A stretch of 64,000 nucleotides of DNA from Flavobacterium sp. 83 (GTDB taxonomy: Bacteria > Bacteroidota > Bacteroidia > Flavobacteriales > Flavobacteriaceae), in NCBI RefSeq assembly GCF_000744835.1, contig NZ_JQMS01000001.1, positions 2,480,001 through 2,544,000 on the forward strand, in the 5' to 3' direction. The stretch's first letter is position 1, and every line of letters starts with the position of its first letter. Both the position numbers and the translations under genes were made by a program. The notes below the pieces were generated by a model, which saw only the letters and a program-made list of their open reading frames with translations, was not told where the DNA came from and ran no database searches. Shown one piece after another: positions 7,681 to 16,039 of the stretch.

Positions 7681-7734
7681 TTATCGACTTCGAGCTATTA
7701 AAATGAGTATATAATAAAATTAAATATATTAAAA

Positions 7735-9618
7735 ATGGGTAAAATAATCGGAATTGATTTAGGTACAACAAACTCTTGTGTTTCTGTAATGGAAGGTAAT
7801 GAAGCAGTAGTTATCCCTAATGCTGAAGGAAAAAGAACAACGCCATCTATCATTGCATTTGTAGAAGGTGGAGAAATTAAAGTAGGAGATCCTGCTAAGA
7901 GACAAGCGGTAACTAATCCAACTAAGACTATTGCTTCTATCAAACGTTTTATGGGTCATTCTTTTTCAGAAGTTTCTGCTGAAGCAAAAAGAGTTTCTTA
8001 TTCAGTAGTAAAAGGGGACAACAATACACCACGTGTTGATATTGATGGTCGTTTATACTCTGCACAAGAATTGTCTGCAATGACACTTCAAAAAATGAAA
8101 AAAACTGCTGAAGACTATTTAGGTCAAACAGTTACTGAAGCAGTTATTACTGTTCCTGCTTACTTTAATGATGCACAACGTCAAGCTACGAAAGAAGCGG
8201 GTGAAATTGCAGGTCTTAAAGTTATGCGTATTATCAACGAACCTACTGCTGCAGCTTTGGCATACGGTCTTGATAAAAAAGGTAAAGATCAAAAAATTGC
8301 TGTTTACGATTTAGGTGGAGGTACATTTGATATTTCTGTTCTTGAATTAGGAGACGGAGTTTTTGAAGTATTGTCTACAAACGGAGATACTCACTTAGGT
8401 GGAGATGATTTTGACCACGAAATTATTGACTGGTTAGCTGCTGAATTTTTAGCTGAAGAAGGTATTGATTTACGTTTAGATCCAATGTCTTTGCAACGTT
8501 TGAAAGAAGCTGCTGAGAAAGCTAAAATTGAATTGTCTTCTTCTACTGAAACTGAAATCAACTTACCTTACGTAACTGCTACAGCTTCAGGACCAAAACA
8601 CTTAGTTAAAAAATTAACTAGAGCACAATTTGAAAAATTAACTGACGCTTTAGTAAAACGTTCTATGGCACCAGTTGCTAAAGCGTTGAAAGATGCAGGA
8701 TTATCTGTTTCTGATATTGACGAAGTTATTCTTGTAGGAGGTTCTACTCGTATGCCAAGAATTGCTGAAGAAGTTGAAAAATTCTTTGGTAAAAAAGCGT
8801 CTAAAGGAGTTAACCCTGATGAGGTTGTTGCTATTGGAGCAGCTATTCAAGGTGGAGTTCTTTCTGGAGATGTAAAAGATGTATTGTTACTTGACGTTAC
8901 TCCTTTATCTTTAGGTATCGAAACTATGGGTGGTGTTATGACAACTCTTATTGAGTCTAATACAACTATTCCAACTAAAAAATCTCAAGTTTTCTCTACA
9001 GCTGCAGATTCTCAACCAACTGTTGAAATCCACGTTTTACAAGGAGCTAGAGCAATGGCTGCTGATAACAAAACTATCGGTCGTTTCCATTTAGATGGTA
9101 TTCCACCAGCACCAAGAGGTGTTCCACAAATTGAAGTTACTTTTGATATTGATGCTAATGGTATCATCAAAGTTTCTGCAACTGACAAAGGAACTGGTAA
9201 ATCTCACGATATTCGTATCGAAGCTTCTTCTGGTTTAACTGCTGAAGAAATCGAAAGAATGAAAAAAGATGCAGAAGCTAATGCTGATGCTGACAAAATT
9301 GCAAGAGAAAGAGCTGAAAAATTGAACGAAGCTGACGGAATGATCTTCCAAACTGAAACTCAATTGAAAGAATTAGGTTCTAAATTATCTGATGAAAACA
9401 AAGTTGCTGTAGAATATGCATTAACTGAATTGAGAATGGCACACCAATCTCAAGACATTCCTGCAATTCAAACTGCTCTTGACAACATCAACGCTGCTTG
9501 GAAAAAAGCAACTGAAGCGATGTATGCTCAAGGTGAACAAGGTCAAGGTGAAGCACAACCACAAGGTGAGCCTCAAGGAGACAATGTTGAAGACGTTGAA
9601 TTCGAAGAAGTAAAATAA
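7735..9618 (+). CDS. dnaK: Molecular chaperone DnaK (Hsp70)
   Basis: 627 residues, full length for DnaK. The nucleotide-binding domain begins [13 protein letters not shown] (residues 5-17) and has [13 protein letters not shown] near 194 and [12 protein letters not shown] near 330. The substrate-binding domain begins after [14 protein letters not shown] near 390, and the C terminus ends in the acidic [10 protein letters not shown] after a Gln/Gly-rich linker. It folds nascent and stress-damaged proteins in the cytoplasm together with DnaJ and GrpE, neither of which is adjacent. A sigma54-like site lies upstream, and a run of three hairpins follows the stop codon. The start codon is preceded by an A-rich stretch without a Shine-Dalgarno sequence. 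Confidence 0.99.
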   Translation: MGKIIGIDLGTTNSCVSVMEGNEAVVIPNAEGKRTTPSIIAFVEGGEIKVGDPAKRQAVTNPTKTIASIKRFMGHSFSEVSAEAKRVSYSVVKGDNNTPRVDIDGRLYSAQELSAMTLQKMKKTAEDYLGQTVTEAVITVPAYFNDAQRQATKEAGEIAGLKVMRIINEPTAAALAYGLDKKGKDQKIAVYDLGGGTFDISVLELGDGVFEVLSTNGDTHLGGDDFDHEIIDWLAAEFLAEEGIDLRLDPMSLQRLKEAAEKAKIELSSSTETEINLPYVTATASGPKHLVKKLTRAQFEKLTDALVKRSMAPVAKALKDAGLSVSDIDEVILVGGSTRMPRIAEEVEKFFGKKASKGVNPDEVVAIGAAIQGGVLSGDVKDVLLLDVTPLSLGIETMGGVMTTLIESNTTIPTKKSQVFSTAADSQPTVEIHVLQGARAMAADNKTIGRFHLDGIPPAPRGVPQIEVTFDIDANGIIKVSATDKGTGKSHDIRIEASSGLTAEEIERMKKDAEANADADKIARERAEKLNEADGMIFQTETQLKELGSKLSDENKVAVEYALTELRMAHQSQDIPAIQTALDNINAAWKKATEAMYAQGEQGQGEAQPQGEPQGDNVEDVEFEEVK

Positions 9619-9626
9619 TAATTCCT

Positions 9627-9650
9627 GTAGAGACGGACTGCTGTCCGTCT
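9627..9650. repeat. GTAGAGACG palindrome family, copy 1 (also hairpin after dnaK)
   Basis: GTAGAGACGGACTG begins at 9627; AGACGGAC/GTCCGTCT (9631-9638, 9643-9650) form a perfect 8-bp stem followed by TTTATT. It shares the core GTAGAGACG-N-ACTG with the copies at 9753-9793 and 11080-11107. Confidence 0.6.
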
Positions 9651-9667
9651 TTATTGTAGATTTACAA

Positions 9668-9698
9668 AACCGTTCGCCTTTGGTGAACGGTTTTTTTT
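9668..9698 (+). terminator. Rho-independent terminator of dnaK
   Basis: Stem AACCGTTC/GAACGGTT (9668-9675, 9685-9692) followed by a run of eight or more T. A third stem AACCCCGA/TCGGGGTT (9711-9718, 9736-9743) with a T-rich tail follows and may serve as a back-up. Confidence 0.85.
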
Positions 9699-9752
9699 AT
9701 GGAATTTTTTAACCCCGACTGTTTTTTTAAATAATTCGGGGTTTGTTTTTAT

Positions 9753-9793
9753 GTAGAGACGTACTGTAGAGACGCACTGCAGTGCGTCTCTAC
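9753..9793. repeat. GTAGAGACG palindrome family, half copy plus perfect 28-bp palindrome
   Basis: A half copy GTAGAGACGTACTG (9753-9766) runs directly into a perfect 28-base palindrome at 9766-9793 with half-site GTAGAGACGCACTG. Being exactly self-complementary, it can form a cruciform or serve as a dimer binding site. It lies upstream of the flavin oxidoreductase gene, but about 100 bp from its start. Confidence 0.7.
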
Positions 9794-9891
9794 ATATTCC
9801 AATTTTATATCAAATATTATAATTCAATTAACACCTAAGAATTTAGGTCTCCATAGTAAATGATTATTTTTGTTTAAATAGAAAAATTATA

Positions 9892-10893
9892 ATGTCAAAA
9901 AATATTCCAGTCTCCCTATTAGAATTAGCAATAATTACCCAAGATAGCAATGCAAGCGAAACGTTACAAAAAACAGCAGTACTTGCACAACTTGCCGACG
10001 GTTTAGGCTACAACCGATTTTGGTTAGCAGAACATCATAATATGGCACACGTCGCAAGTACAGCAACGGTAGTACTGATTGGTTATATTGCCAGTCAAAC
10101 TCAAAATATCCGAGTAGGTTCCGGCGGAATCATGCTGCCTAATCATGCCCCGCTAATTATTGCGGAACAATTTGGAACATTAGAAATACTGTATCCGAAT
10201 CGGATTGATTTAGGGTTAGGAAGAGCACCGGGAACCGACTCTTTAACCGCACAAGCCATTCGAAAAGATTTTTTTGAACAATCGCAACGCTTTCCGCAAA
10301 ATGTGGCTGCGCTTCAGGAATTTTTCTCTGAAGATAATGCGACTGCAAATGTGCGCGCCTTTCCTGCTGAAGGGACTAAAGTTCCCATTTGGATTTTAGG
10401 TTCCAGTATGGATAGCGCTTCTTTGGCTGCCGCCAAAGGATTGCCGTATGCTTTTGCCGGACATTTTGCTCCCAAACAAATGCATCAGGCGTTTGAATTT
10501 TATAGAGATAATTTTCAACCTTCGGAATATTTAGACCAACCCAAAACAATGGCGTGTGTCAATGCAATTGCTGCCGATACAGATGAAGAAGCCCAGATTT
10601 TGTCAACCAGTTTGACTCAGATGTTTCTAAATTTGATTCGGAATGATAGAAAACCATTGCAACCACCATTAGATTCTATGGATGGAATTATGAGTGAACA
10701 AGAACATTTTCATGTAAACCAAATGACTGCCTGTTCATTTGTAGGAAGTAAAGAAAAATTAATTGCCGAATTACAGCAGTTTATTGATTATACCCGTATT
10801 GATGAATTGATGATTACCAGCCCGATTTTCAATCATCAGGATAAATTGAAAAGCATTCGAATAATGAAAGAAGTAATAGATTCCATGAATTAA
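9892..10893 (+). CDS. LLM class flavin-dependent oxidoreductase (luciferase-like monooxygenase)
   Basis: 333 residues, the usual length for a single-chain luciferase-like TIM barrel. The family signatures are clear: RFWLAEHHNM (about residues 43-52), RVGSGGIMLPNHAPLIIAEQ (about 78-97) with the following YPNRIDLGLGRAPGTD, and the C-terminal FVGSKEKLIAEL. These proteins use reduced FMN or F420 to oxidise small molecules; this subgroup (MsnO8/YhbW-like) has mostly unknown substrates. No signal peptide. It is monocistronic: preceded by repeats and a possible -7 box TATTTTTG at 9865-9872, and followed by a long inverted repeat. Confidence 0.9.
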   Translation: MSKNIPVSLLELAIITQDSNASETLQKTAVLAQLADGLGYNRFWLAEHHNMAHVASTATVVLIGYIASQTQNIRVGSGGIMLPNHAPLIIAEQFGTLEILYPNRIDLGLGRAPGTDSLTAQAIRKDFFEQSQRFPQNVAALQEFFSEDNATANVRAFPAEGTKVPIWILGSSMDSASLAAAKGLPYAFAGHFAPKQMHQAFEFYRDNFQPSEYLDQPKTMACVNAIAADTDEEAQILSTSLTQMFLNLIRNDRKPLQPPLDSMDGIMSEQEHFHVNQMTACSFVGSKEKLIAELQQFIDYTRIDELMITSPIFNHQDKLKSIRIMKEVIDSMN

Positions 10894-10924
10894 ACATGAA
10901 ATTTATTGTAATACTTTTTTAAAA

Positions 10925-10993
10925 CTTAAATGAACTTACATCCCTTATATGTTGAGAAAATTAAATCATATAAGGGATGTAAGTTCATTTAAG
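10925..10993. repeat. Perfect 27-bp inverted repeat
   Basis: Arms at 10925-10951 and 10967-10993 are exactly complementary over 27 bp with a 15-base AT-rich loop. Much longer than needed for termination, and without a T-run directly after it. It may be a remnant of a miniature mobile element or an interspersed repeat of the species. It lies 31 bp after the oxidoreductase stop codon. Confidence 0.85.
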
Positions 10994-11044
10994 AAATGGT
11001 TCAATTATTCAATTTTGTTATTGAAAGATAAATTTTAAAACAAG

Positions 11045-11073
11045 AAAACCTGCAATGTTACATTGCAGGTTTT
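11045..11073. terminator. Bidirectional terminator between the oxidoreductase gene and fumC
   Basis: Perfect 14-bp inverted repeat AAAACCTGCAATGT/ACATTGCAGGTTTT with a central T. T-rich on both strands, so it can end transcripts arriving from either side of this convergent pair. Confidence 0.8.
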
Positions 11074-11079
11074 ATTTTA

Positions 11080-11107
11080 GTAGAGATATACTGTAGTGCG
11101 TCTCTAC
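11080..11107. repeat. GTAGAGACG palindrome family, degenerate copy
   Basis: Right arm AGTGCGTCTCTAC matches the perfect palindrome at 9766-9793; the left arm GTAGAGATATACTG has drifted. It lies 13 bp downstream of the fumC stop codon. Confidence 0.55.
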
Positions 11108-11120
11108 TTATGATTTATGA

Positions 11121-12518
11121 TTATTTCAAGCTTCCAACCATATCTTCCGGTTTAACCCAAGCATCAAAATCCTCTGGAGTTACATACCCCAAACGAACAG
11201 CTTCCTCTTTTAAAGTAGTTCCGTTTTTATGTGCGGTTTGAGCAATTTCTGCTGATTTGTAATATCCAATTTTAGTATTTAAAGCTGTAACCAACATTAA
11301 TGAATTGTCTACCAATTCTTTGATTCTTTTGTAGTTTGGTTCAATACCTTGTGCGCAATGTTCGTCAAAAGACATACAAGCATCACCTAACAATCGTGCT
11401 GATTGCAGGAAATTTGCAGCCATCAATGGTTTGAAAACGTTCAATTCATAATGTCCTTGCATTCCTCCGACAGAAATAGCTACATCATTCCCCATAACTT
11501 GAGCGCAAACCATAGTTAATGCTTCACATTGTGTTGGGTTTACTTTTCCGGGCATGATAGAAGAACCTGGTTCGTTTTCCGGAATAAGGATTTCTCCAAT
11601 TCCTGAACGTGGTCCAGAAGCTAACATACGCACATCATTAGCAATTTTATTCAAGGAAACGGCTAGTTGTTTTAATGCACCATGCGATTCTACGATAGCA
11701 TCATGTGCTGCCAAAGCTTCAAATTTGTTTTCGGCAGTTACGAATGGATGTCCGGTAAATTCAGCGATATATTCCGCTACTTTTACATCGTATCCTTCTG
11801 GCGTGTTTAATCCGGTTCCAACAGCTGTTCCTCCCAAAGCCACTTCTGATAAGTGTGCCAAAGTATTTTTAACCGCTTTTAAACCGTAGTTCAATTGCGC
11901 TACATAACCTGAAATTTCTTGTCCTAATGTAAGTGGCGTAGCATCCATTAAATGCGTACGACCAATTTTTACTACAGTATTGAATTCAAGCGCTTTGGCA
12001 TGAAGTGTGTCTCTTAGTTTTTCAACGCCTGGAATGGTAATTTCTACTACTGCTTTGTAAGCTGCAATGTGCATTCCTGTTGGGAACGTATCATTAGAAG
12101 ATTGTGATTTGTTTACATCATCATTAGCTTTGATGAATTGCTCGCCTTCGCCAATGTTGAATCCTTTAAGAACTTGCGCACGATTAGCAACGACTTCATT
12201 TACGTTCATGTTACTTTGCGTACCTGAACCAGTTTGCCAAATTACCAATGGAAATTCGTCATCAAGTTTTCCGGCTAGGATTTCATCACAAACGGCCGCA
12301 ATAGCGTCCCGTTTTTCGACTGGTAAAACACCTAAATCGCAATTAGCGTAAGCAGCTGCTTTTTTTAAGAAAGCAAAACCTTCAATAATTTCTTTTGGCA
12401 TGGAAGCCGATGGACCTATTTTGAAGTTGTTACGGGAACGTTCTGTTTGTGCGCCCCAATATTTGTCTGCAGGAACCTGCACTTCACCCATCGTGTCTTT
12501 TTCTATTCTAAATTTCAT
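11121..12518 (-). CDS. fumC: Class II fumarate hydratase
   Basis: 465 residues from the ATG at 12518 ([28 protein letters not shown]), which is where class II fumarases normally begin. A longer in-frame reading to 12662 exists but its extra 48 residues come from an interspersed repeat and lack homology, so I reject that start. The superfamily signature [11 protein letters not shown] and the active-site region [14 protein letters not shown] and [10 protein letters not shown] are present. The enzyme converts fumarate and malate in the citric acid cycle and needs no iron-sulphur cluster. A possible -7 box (TATTTTTG, 12667-12660) would place the hairpin repeat at 12560-12647 inside the 5' untranslated leader. 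Confidence 0.97.
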   Translation of the reverse strand: MKFRIEKDTMGEVQVPADKYWGAQTERSRNNFKIGPSASMPKEIIEGFAFLKKAAAYANCDLGVLPVEKRDAIAAVCDEILAGKLDDEFPLVIWQTGSGTQSNMNVNEVVANRAQVLKGFNIGEGEQFIKANDDVNKSQSSNDTFPTGMHIAAYKAVVEITIPGVEKLRDTLHAKALEFNTVVKIGRTHLMDATPLTLGQEISGYVAQLNYGLKAVKNTLAHLSEVALGGTAVGTGLNTPEGYDVKVAEYIAEFTGHPFVTAENKFEALAAHDAIVESHGALKQLAVSLNKIANDVRMLASGPRSGIGEILIPENEPGSSIMPGKVNPTQCEALTMVCAQVMGNDVAISVGGMQGHYELNVFKPLMAANFLQSARLLGDACMSFDEHCAQGIEPNYKRIKELVDNSLMLVTALNTKIGYYKSAEIAQTAHKNGTTLKEEAVRLGYVTPEDFDAWVKPEDMVGSLK

Positions 12519-12559
12519 TGTGTTGTTATTTATAAGTATTAAGTAGTTTAGTAGATTTT

Positions 12560-12647
12560 TAGCCCCGATAGCAGTGAAAATCCTTTTATGCTGTCCCGAA
12601 ACTTCGGGACGGCATAAAAGATTGCAACGGATAGCGGGATCAGCTCC
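12560..12647. repeat. Interspersed hairpin repeat, copy 2
   Basis: Same outer parts as copy 1 at 7481-7560 (TAGCCCCGATAGCAG, then ATAGCGGGA...AGCTCC) around an 18-bp stem (12583-12600 with 12603-12620, one G-U mismatch). The stem sequence itself differs from copy 1, so the outer parts are conserved while the hairpin is replaced. It lies in the fumC leader. Confidence 0.75.
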
Positions 12648-12718
12648 AAATTCTGAGCCCAAAAATACGGATAATTCCCTTTTTATAAAAATTGATTGGT
12701 AGTTTTTGTTACTTTTTA

Positions 12719-12749
12719 TTGGTAAGAAAAGGAATTAAACTTACATTTG
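12719..12749 (+). promoter_or_regulatory. Promoter of the small membrane protein gene
   Basis: TTG (12719-12721), 20 bases, TACATTTG (12742-12749), matching the Bacteroidota -33/-7 pattern. The start near 12756 lies after the upstream in-frame codon at 12747, which supports translation from the ATG at 12777. Confidence 0.65.
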
Positions 12750-12776
12750 TGGCTACATTCAAAAATTCCGGAAAAC

Positions 12777-12947
12777 ATGTTTGAATTTTCACAGTACTTA
12801 GGCTTTTTACTTTTCTTAACCGTTCTTACTATAGGATTTTGGTTAATGTTTTTTCTTGTTGGTTTCGTATCCTATTGGTTAGGAGGAGCGACTTGGGAAG
12901 CATATAAAGAGAAAAGAGCAAAAAAGAAGCAAGAACAATCAGTTTAA
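12777..12947 (+). CDS. Small single-pass membrane protein, unknown function
   Basis: 56 residues from the ATG at 12777. An upstream in-frame start at 12747 is excluded because it overlaps the -7 box. The protein has one or two hydrophobic segments (about residues 7-40, including FLLFLTVLTIGFWLMFFLVG) and a strongly basic tail (YKEKRAKKKQEQSV), so it is probably anchored with the tail in the cytoplasm. I recognise no family. A good promoter and a strong terminator frame it exactly, which supports it being a real, independently expressed gene. It is divergent from fumC and convergent with the TonB receptor gene. Confidence 0.65.
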   Translation: MFEFSQYLGFLLFLTVLTIGFWLMFFLVGFVSYWLGGATWEAYKEKRAKKKQEQSV

Positions 12948-12966
12948 TCTAATTGTTTCATAAAAT

Positions 12967-12998
12967 AAGGACCCGTGAAAACGAGTCCTTTTTTTTTA
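12967..12998 (+). terminator. Terminator of the small membrane protein gene
   Basis: AAGGACCCGT/ACGAGTCCTT stem (one mismatch) closed by a GAAA tetraloop, followed by a long T-run. Confidence 0.85.
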
Positions 12999-13022
12999 TG
13001 CTTTTATTTTAATTTTTTACAT

Positions 13023-13050
13023 AAAAAAGACCCGTTTTCACGAGTCCTTT
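13023..13050 (-). terminator. Terminator of the TonB-receptor gene
   Basis: On the minus strand it reads AAGGACTCGT-GAAA-ACGGGTCTTT with a T-run, nearly the same hairpin and the same GAAA loop as the plus-strand terminator at 12967-12998, placed as a mirror image. Confidence 0.8.
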
Positions 13051-13067
13051 TTGTTTGTTAGTTATCC

Positions 13068-15512
13068 TTATCCTGGAAATTCTCCTCCATTATCATTATT
13101 TTCGTTTTTAGGCGCTTGTTTTTCTCTTTCATTTTTAGTCTTATTAAATCTATAAGTAAAAGAAAGATTGAACTGTCGCTTACGAAATTGCATTTCGCTA
13201 TATGATGTCTGACCTTCAAGGTGAGTATAAGACTTCATTATTCTGGAATTGAAAATGTCACTTATATTAAATGCTACTGTTGCTTTATCTTTTAGAATGT
13301 CTTTGCTAAAAGCTGTGTTCATACCAAATTGACCTAAGTTTTTACCTTGTGCAGTATTTTGTGGGCCATTATACGTTCCGGTTAATTGCCAATCTATTTT
13401 ATGGGGTAAGGTTAATTTTGAGTTGATTCTTGCAAACCAAGAATTTGCTTGATTATCAAGATTTTGAGTTACAACGACACCATTTGTATCTGTATAACTG
13501 TTTTCTCCAGTTGTTTTTACATTGTAAAGATTAAAATTACTATTTAATTTCCACCATTTAAAAGGGGTGTAATTTATAGTGAATTCGAAACCAAATTTTT
13601 GTTCTTTTCCTAAGTTAATTGGTCTGCTCAAAATAACTGGAACTCCGTTTACATCTTCACCTGTAGGAGATCGAACAAAACTAAAGACATCTTTTGTATC
13701 TTCAAAATAAGCTGAAGTATTAAAAGTTACTTTATTCCAACGCTTGATATATCCAATGTCGTATTTGTCAGTTAGTGACGGATCTAAATCAGGGTTTCCT
13801 TGAAAAATATTAATATTACTTGAGTAATTCGTTGCCGGGTTCATGAAACGCCCTCTTGGTCTTGATAAACGTTTACTATAACTGGCAGTGAAGTTACTTT
13901 GCTTAGATATTTCATAACTAATAAAAGCACTTGGAAATAAGTTGTTGTACTTTTTAGTATTGAATACATTAGTGTCTAATAAATTAACCTGGATATTGGT
14001 GTCTTCCCAACGCAACCCGAATAAAGAAGAGAATTTATTTACTTTGAAACCATACTGCGTATAAATTGCATTTATGTTTTCTTTATATTGTAAAGTGTTT
14101 GACAATCTCGGAATTGTTGCGCCCTGGTCATCAAGAACGTAATATTTATTATTTAAATCCCCAAAACTTCCTTTGTAACCCGCTTCAAACTGGCTGCCTT
14201 CACCTATTGGAAGAACGTAGTCAGCTTGCAATTGAACTTGTTTTTGAACTTGGTTATTTAAGGTGTTATTAAAATCATTTGTAGCGGTTATTAGAGTATT
14301 GCTATCATCGGTGTTTCGAGAAATCGATCCATCAACGGTAAGTTTGTGCCCTTTATCGTTAAAGTTTTTTATTAAATTTGAACTATATTCAACGTTTTGA
14401 CTGCCCGTATTTCCATTATTCAATCGAAATGATGTGTTTGTAAAAGCATGAGCTGCATCAAAACTATTATAATTGATTAAGTCTCTAGTATCACCTGAAT
14501 TCTTCTGGTAGTTAATGGAATTTGTCCAAAAAGTCGTTGGGGATATCACCCATTCGATACCAGCTCTTCCATTAAATCCATCTGAGGTTCTTTTAGTATC
14601 ACGGTTTTCTTCTAAAAAATTTTTTGGTGTGCCGTCAGTATTAAAGTACTCAGAATTAGTCAAACCGCCGCCTTCATTTGTTCTGTGGTTGTATCCTGCA
14701 GTGGTAAAATAGTTTAATTTTTCGGTTTTATAATTCAAATTTGCACTTAATCCGTACGTTTCTGGAAGACCAGTTGAAGCGATAAAAGTTCCGTTTATAC
14801 CTTGATTTTTTCCTTTTTTAAGGATAATATTTATTAATCCTGAACCTCCTTCGGCATCATAACGTGCAGATGGGTTTGTAATTACTTCCACTTTATCAAT
14901 TGCATCAGCAGGGATTTGACGTAATGCTTCGGCAATGTTTATAGCATTTGAGGGTCTTCCGTCAATTAAAATTCTAATGTTATCGCTTCCTCTTAAGCTT
15001 ACATTCCCTTCGGTATCAACTGAAACCGATGGAACGTTGTCAAGAACATCACTAACAGTTCCGCCTTTGACCATCATATCTTGGCCAACATTATAGACTT
15101 TTTTGTCCAATTTGATTTCGACTGTAGATTTTTCAGCACGAACTACAACTTCATTCAGTTGGTTAGCATCTTCAACTAAAGCAGTTATGCCTAAATCAAT
15201 ATTTCCTTGAATACTTTTTTGTTTGATTTCCGTTGGTTTGAAAGAAATGAATTCAATTTTTACATCATAAATGCCTGGTGTTACATCAATACTATATTCC
15301 CCTTTTGCATTTGTAATTCCGCCGGCAAGCGCTTTTGGATTTTTGGTGTTTATAAACGTAATTGTAGCATACTCTAATGGTTGTTTACTTACTTTTTCAA
15401 TAACTTTTCCATTAATTTTTACTTTTTGGGAAGGAACGGGTTGCTGTGCAAAATTTATCAAGCTTGTAAATATAAATGCAAGAACAAGTAGATTTTTTAA
15501 TTTTTTCGGCAT
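13068..15512 (-). CDS. TonB-dependent receptor/outer membrane beta-barrel family protein
   Basis: 814 residues from the ATG at 15512, which starts directly with a Sec signal peptide (MPKKLKNLLVLAFIFTSLI, cleavage near NFAQQ). A longer reading from 15575 would put 21 residues ahead of it and is less likely. After the signal come a carboxypeptidase-D-like regulatory domain (about residues 30-110; VIEKVSKQPLEYATITF), a plug domain (about 120-230; VSLRGSDNIRILIDGRPS, VEVITNPSARYDAEGGSG) and a long 22-strand-type beta-barrel with many aromatic turns. This is the outer membrane beta-barrel 3 group rather than SusC: no SusD partner is present. The substrate is unknown. It ends in a mirror-image terminator. 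Confidence 0.9.
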   Translation of the reverse strand: MPKKLKNLLVLAFIFTSLINFAQQPVPSQKVKINGKVIEKVSKQPLEYATITFINTKNPKALAGGITNAKGEYSIDVTPGIYDVKIEFISFKPTEIKQKSIQGNIDLGITALVEDANQLNEVVVRAEKSTVEIKLDKKVYNVGQDMMVKGGTVSDVLDNVPSVSVDTEGNVSLRGSDNIRILIDGRPSNAINIAEALRQIPADAIDKVEVITNPSARYDAEGGSGLINIILKKGKNQGINGTFIASTGLPETYGLSANLNYKTEKLNYFTTAGYNHRTNEGGGLTNSEYFNTDGTPKNFLEENRDTKRTSDGFNGRAGIEWVISPTTFWTNSINYQKNSGDTRDLINYNSFDAAHAFTNTSFRLNNGNTGSQNVEYSSNLIKNFNDKGHKLTVDGSISRNTDDSNTLITATNDFNNTLNNQVQKQVQLQADYVLPIGEGSQFEAGYKGSFGDLNNKYYVLDDQGATIPRLSNTLQYKENINAIYTQYGFKVNKFSSLFGLRWEDTNIQVNLLDTNVFNTKKYNNLFPSAFISYEISKQSNFTASYSKRLSRPRGRFMNPATNYSSNINIFQGNPDLDPSLTDKYDIGYIKRWNKVTFNTSAYFEDTKDVFSFVRSPTGEDVNGVPVILSRPINLGKEQKFGFEFTINYTPFKWWKLNSNFNLYNVKTTGENSYTDTNGVVVTQNLDNQANSWFARINSKLTLPHKIDWQLTGTYNGPQNTAQGKNLGQFGMNTAFSKDILKDKATVAFNISDIFNSRIMKSYTHLEGQTSYSEMQFRKRQFNLSFTYRFNKTKNEREKQAPKNENNDNGGEFPG

Positions 15513-15593
15513 TTTTATAGTTTTAGTTTCTTTTTTAGATTGCAAAAAAGAACTTAGGTTTAATGCATTAATCATAAAAAAGTGTTAATTTAA

Positions 15594-15935
15594 TTATATG
15601 AAATTAGTTACATTATCTAAGTCTCTTCCTAAGATTGCTTTATCTCCTATGATAACAATAGGTCTTTCAATTAAAATAGGATGGGTGACCATTGCTTGAA
15701 TGATTTCGTCATTGGTCATCTTTTTATTTTTGAAATTTTCTATCCAAATTTTTTCTTTTTGGCGGACTAATGCAATCGGTTCAAAATTTAGTTTTTGAAT
15801 AAGCGCTTTTAATTCTTCAAATGTGGGAACATTTTCAAGATAATTAATGACTTCAAATTCTTTTTCAGATTCTTTTATAAAAGCCAGGCAGTTTCTTGAT
15901 TTTCCGCAACGCGGATTGTGGTATATTTGTATCAT
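15594..15935 (-). CDS. arsC: ArsC-like arsenate reductase (glutaredoxin-coupled type)
   Basis: 113 residues, thioredoxin-like fold of the ArsC/Spx/YffB family. It has the catalytic cysteine in NPRCGKSR (Cys10) and the three arginines of true ArsC enzymes at positions equivalent to E. coli Arg60, Arg94 and Arg107 (here Arg58, Arg91 in IERPIV, Arg104 in LGRDLD). That favours arsenate reduction over a Spx-type regulatory role. No other arsenic genes are near, so physiological use is uncertain. It lies 81 bp upstream of the receptor start on the same strand. Confidence 0.85.
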   Translation of the reverse strand: MIQIYHNPRCGKSRNCLAFIKESEKEFEVINYLENVPTFEELKALIQKLNFEPIALVRQKEKIWIENFKNKKMTNDEIIQAMVTHPILIERPIVIIGDKAILGRDLDNVTNFI

Positions 15936-16039
15936 AAGTAATTTTTTGATAAAGAAAATGGTGTATTAATCTCGTTCCATAAGTGTAACAAAAGTAAAAT
16001 TTGTTACTCTAATTTTAATAATATAAAAAACAAAAATCT

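Larger units (their letters stand above)
7270..7734. other. Intergenic region (465 bp) upstream of dnaK
   Basis: No gene. From left to right it holds a hairpin region upstream of the AAA gene (7323-7339: TCGCTA/TAGCGA, plus two direct copies of GGTATGC), the interspersed hairpin repeat at 7481-7560, a pair of inverted TTGTCAG/CTGACAA heptamers about 30 bp apart (near 7605 and 7638), and a sigma54-like promoter at 7664-7680 that would drive dnaK. Confidence 0.6.

Noticed and set aside
12519-12662. N-terminal extension of fumC by 48 residues
   Set aside because: The extra sequence is translated from the interspersed hairpin repeat, and the normal fumarase start (MKFRIEKD) is at 12518.
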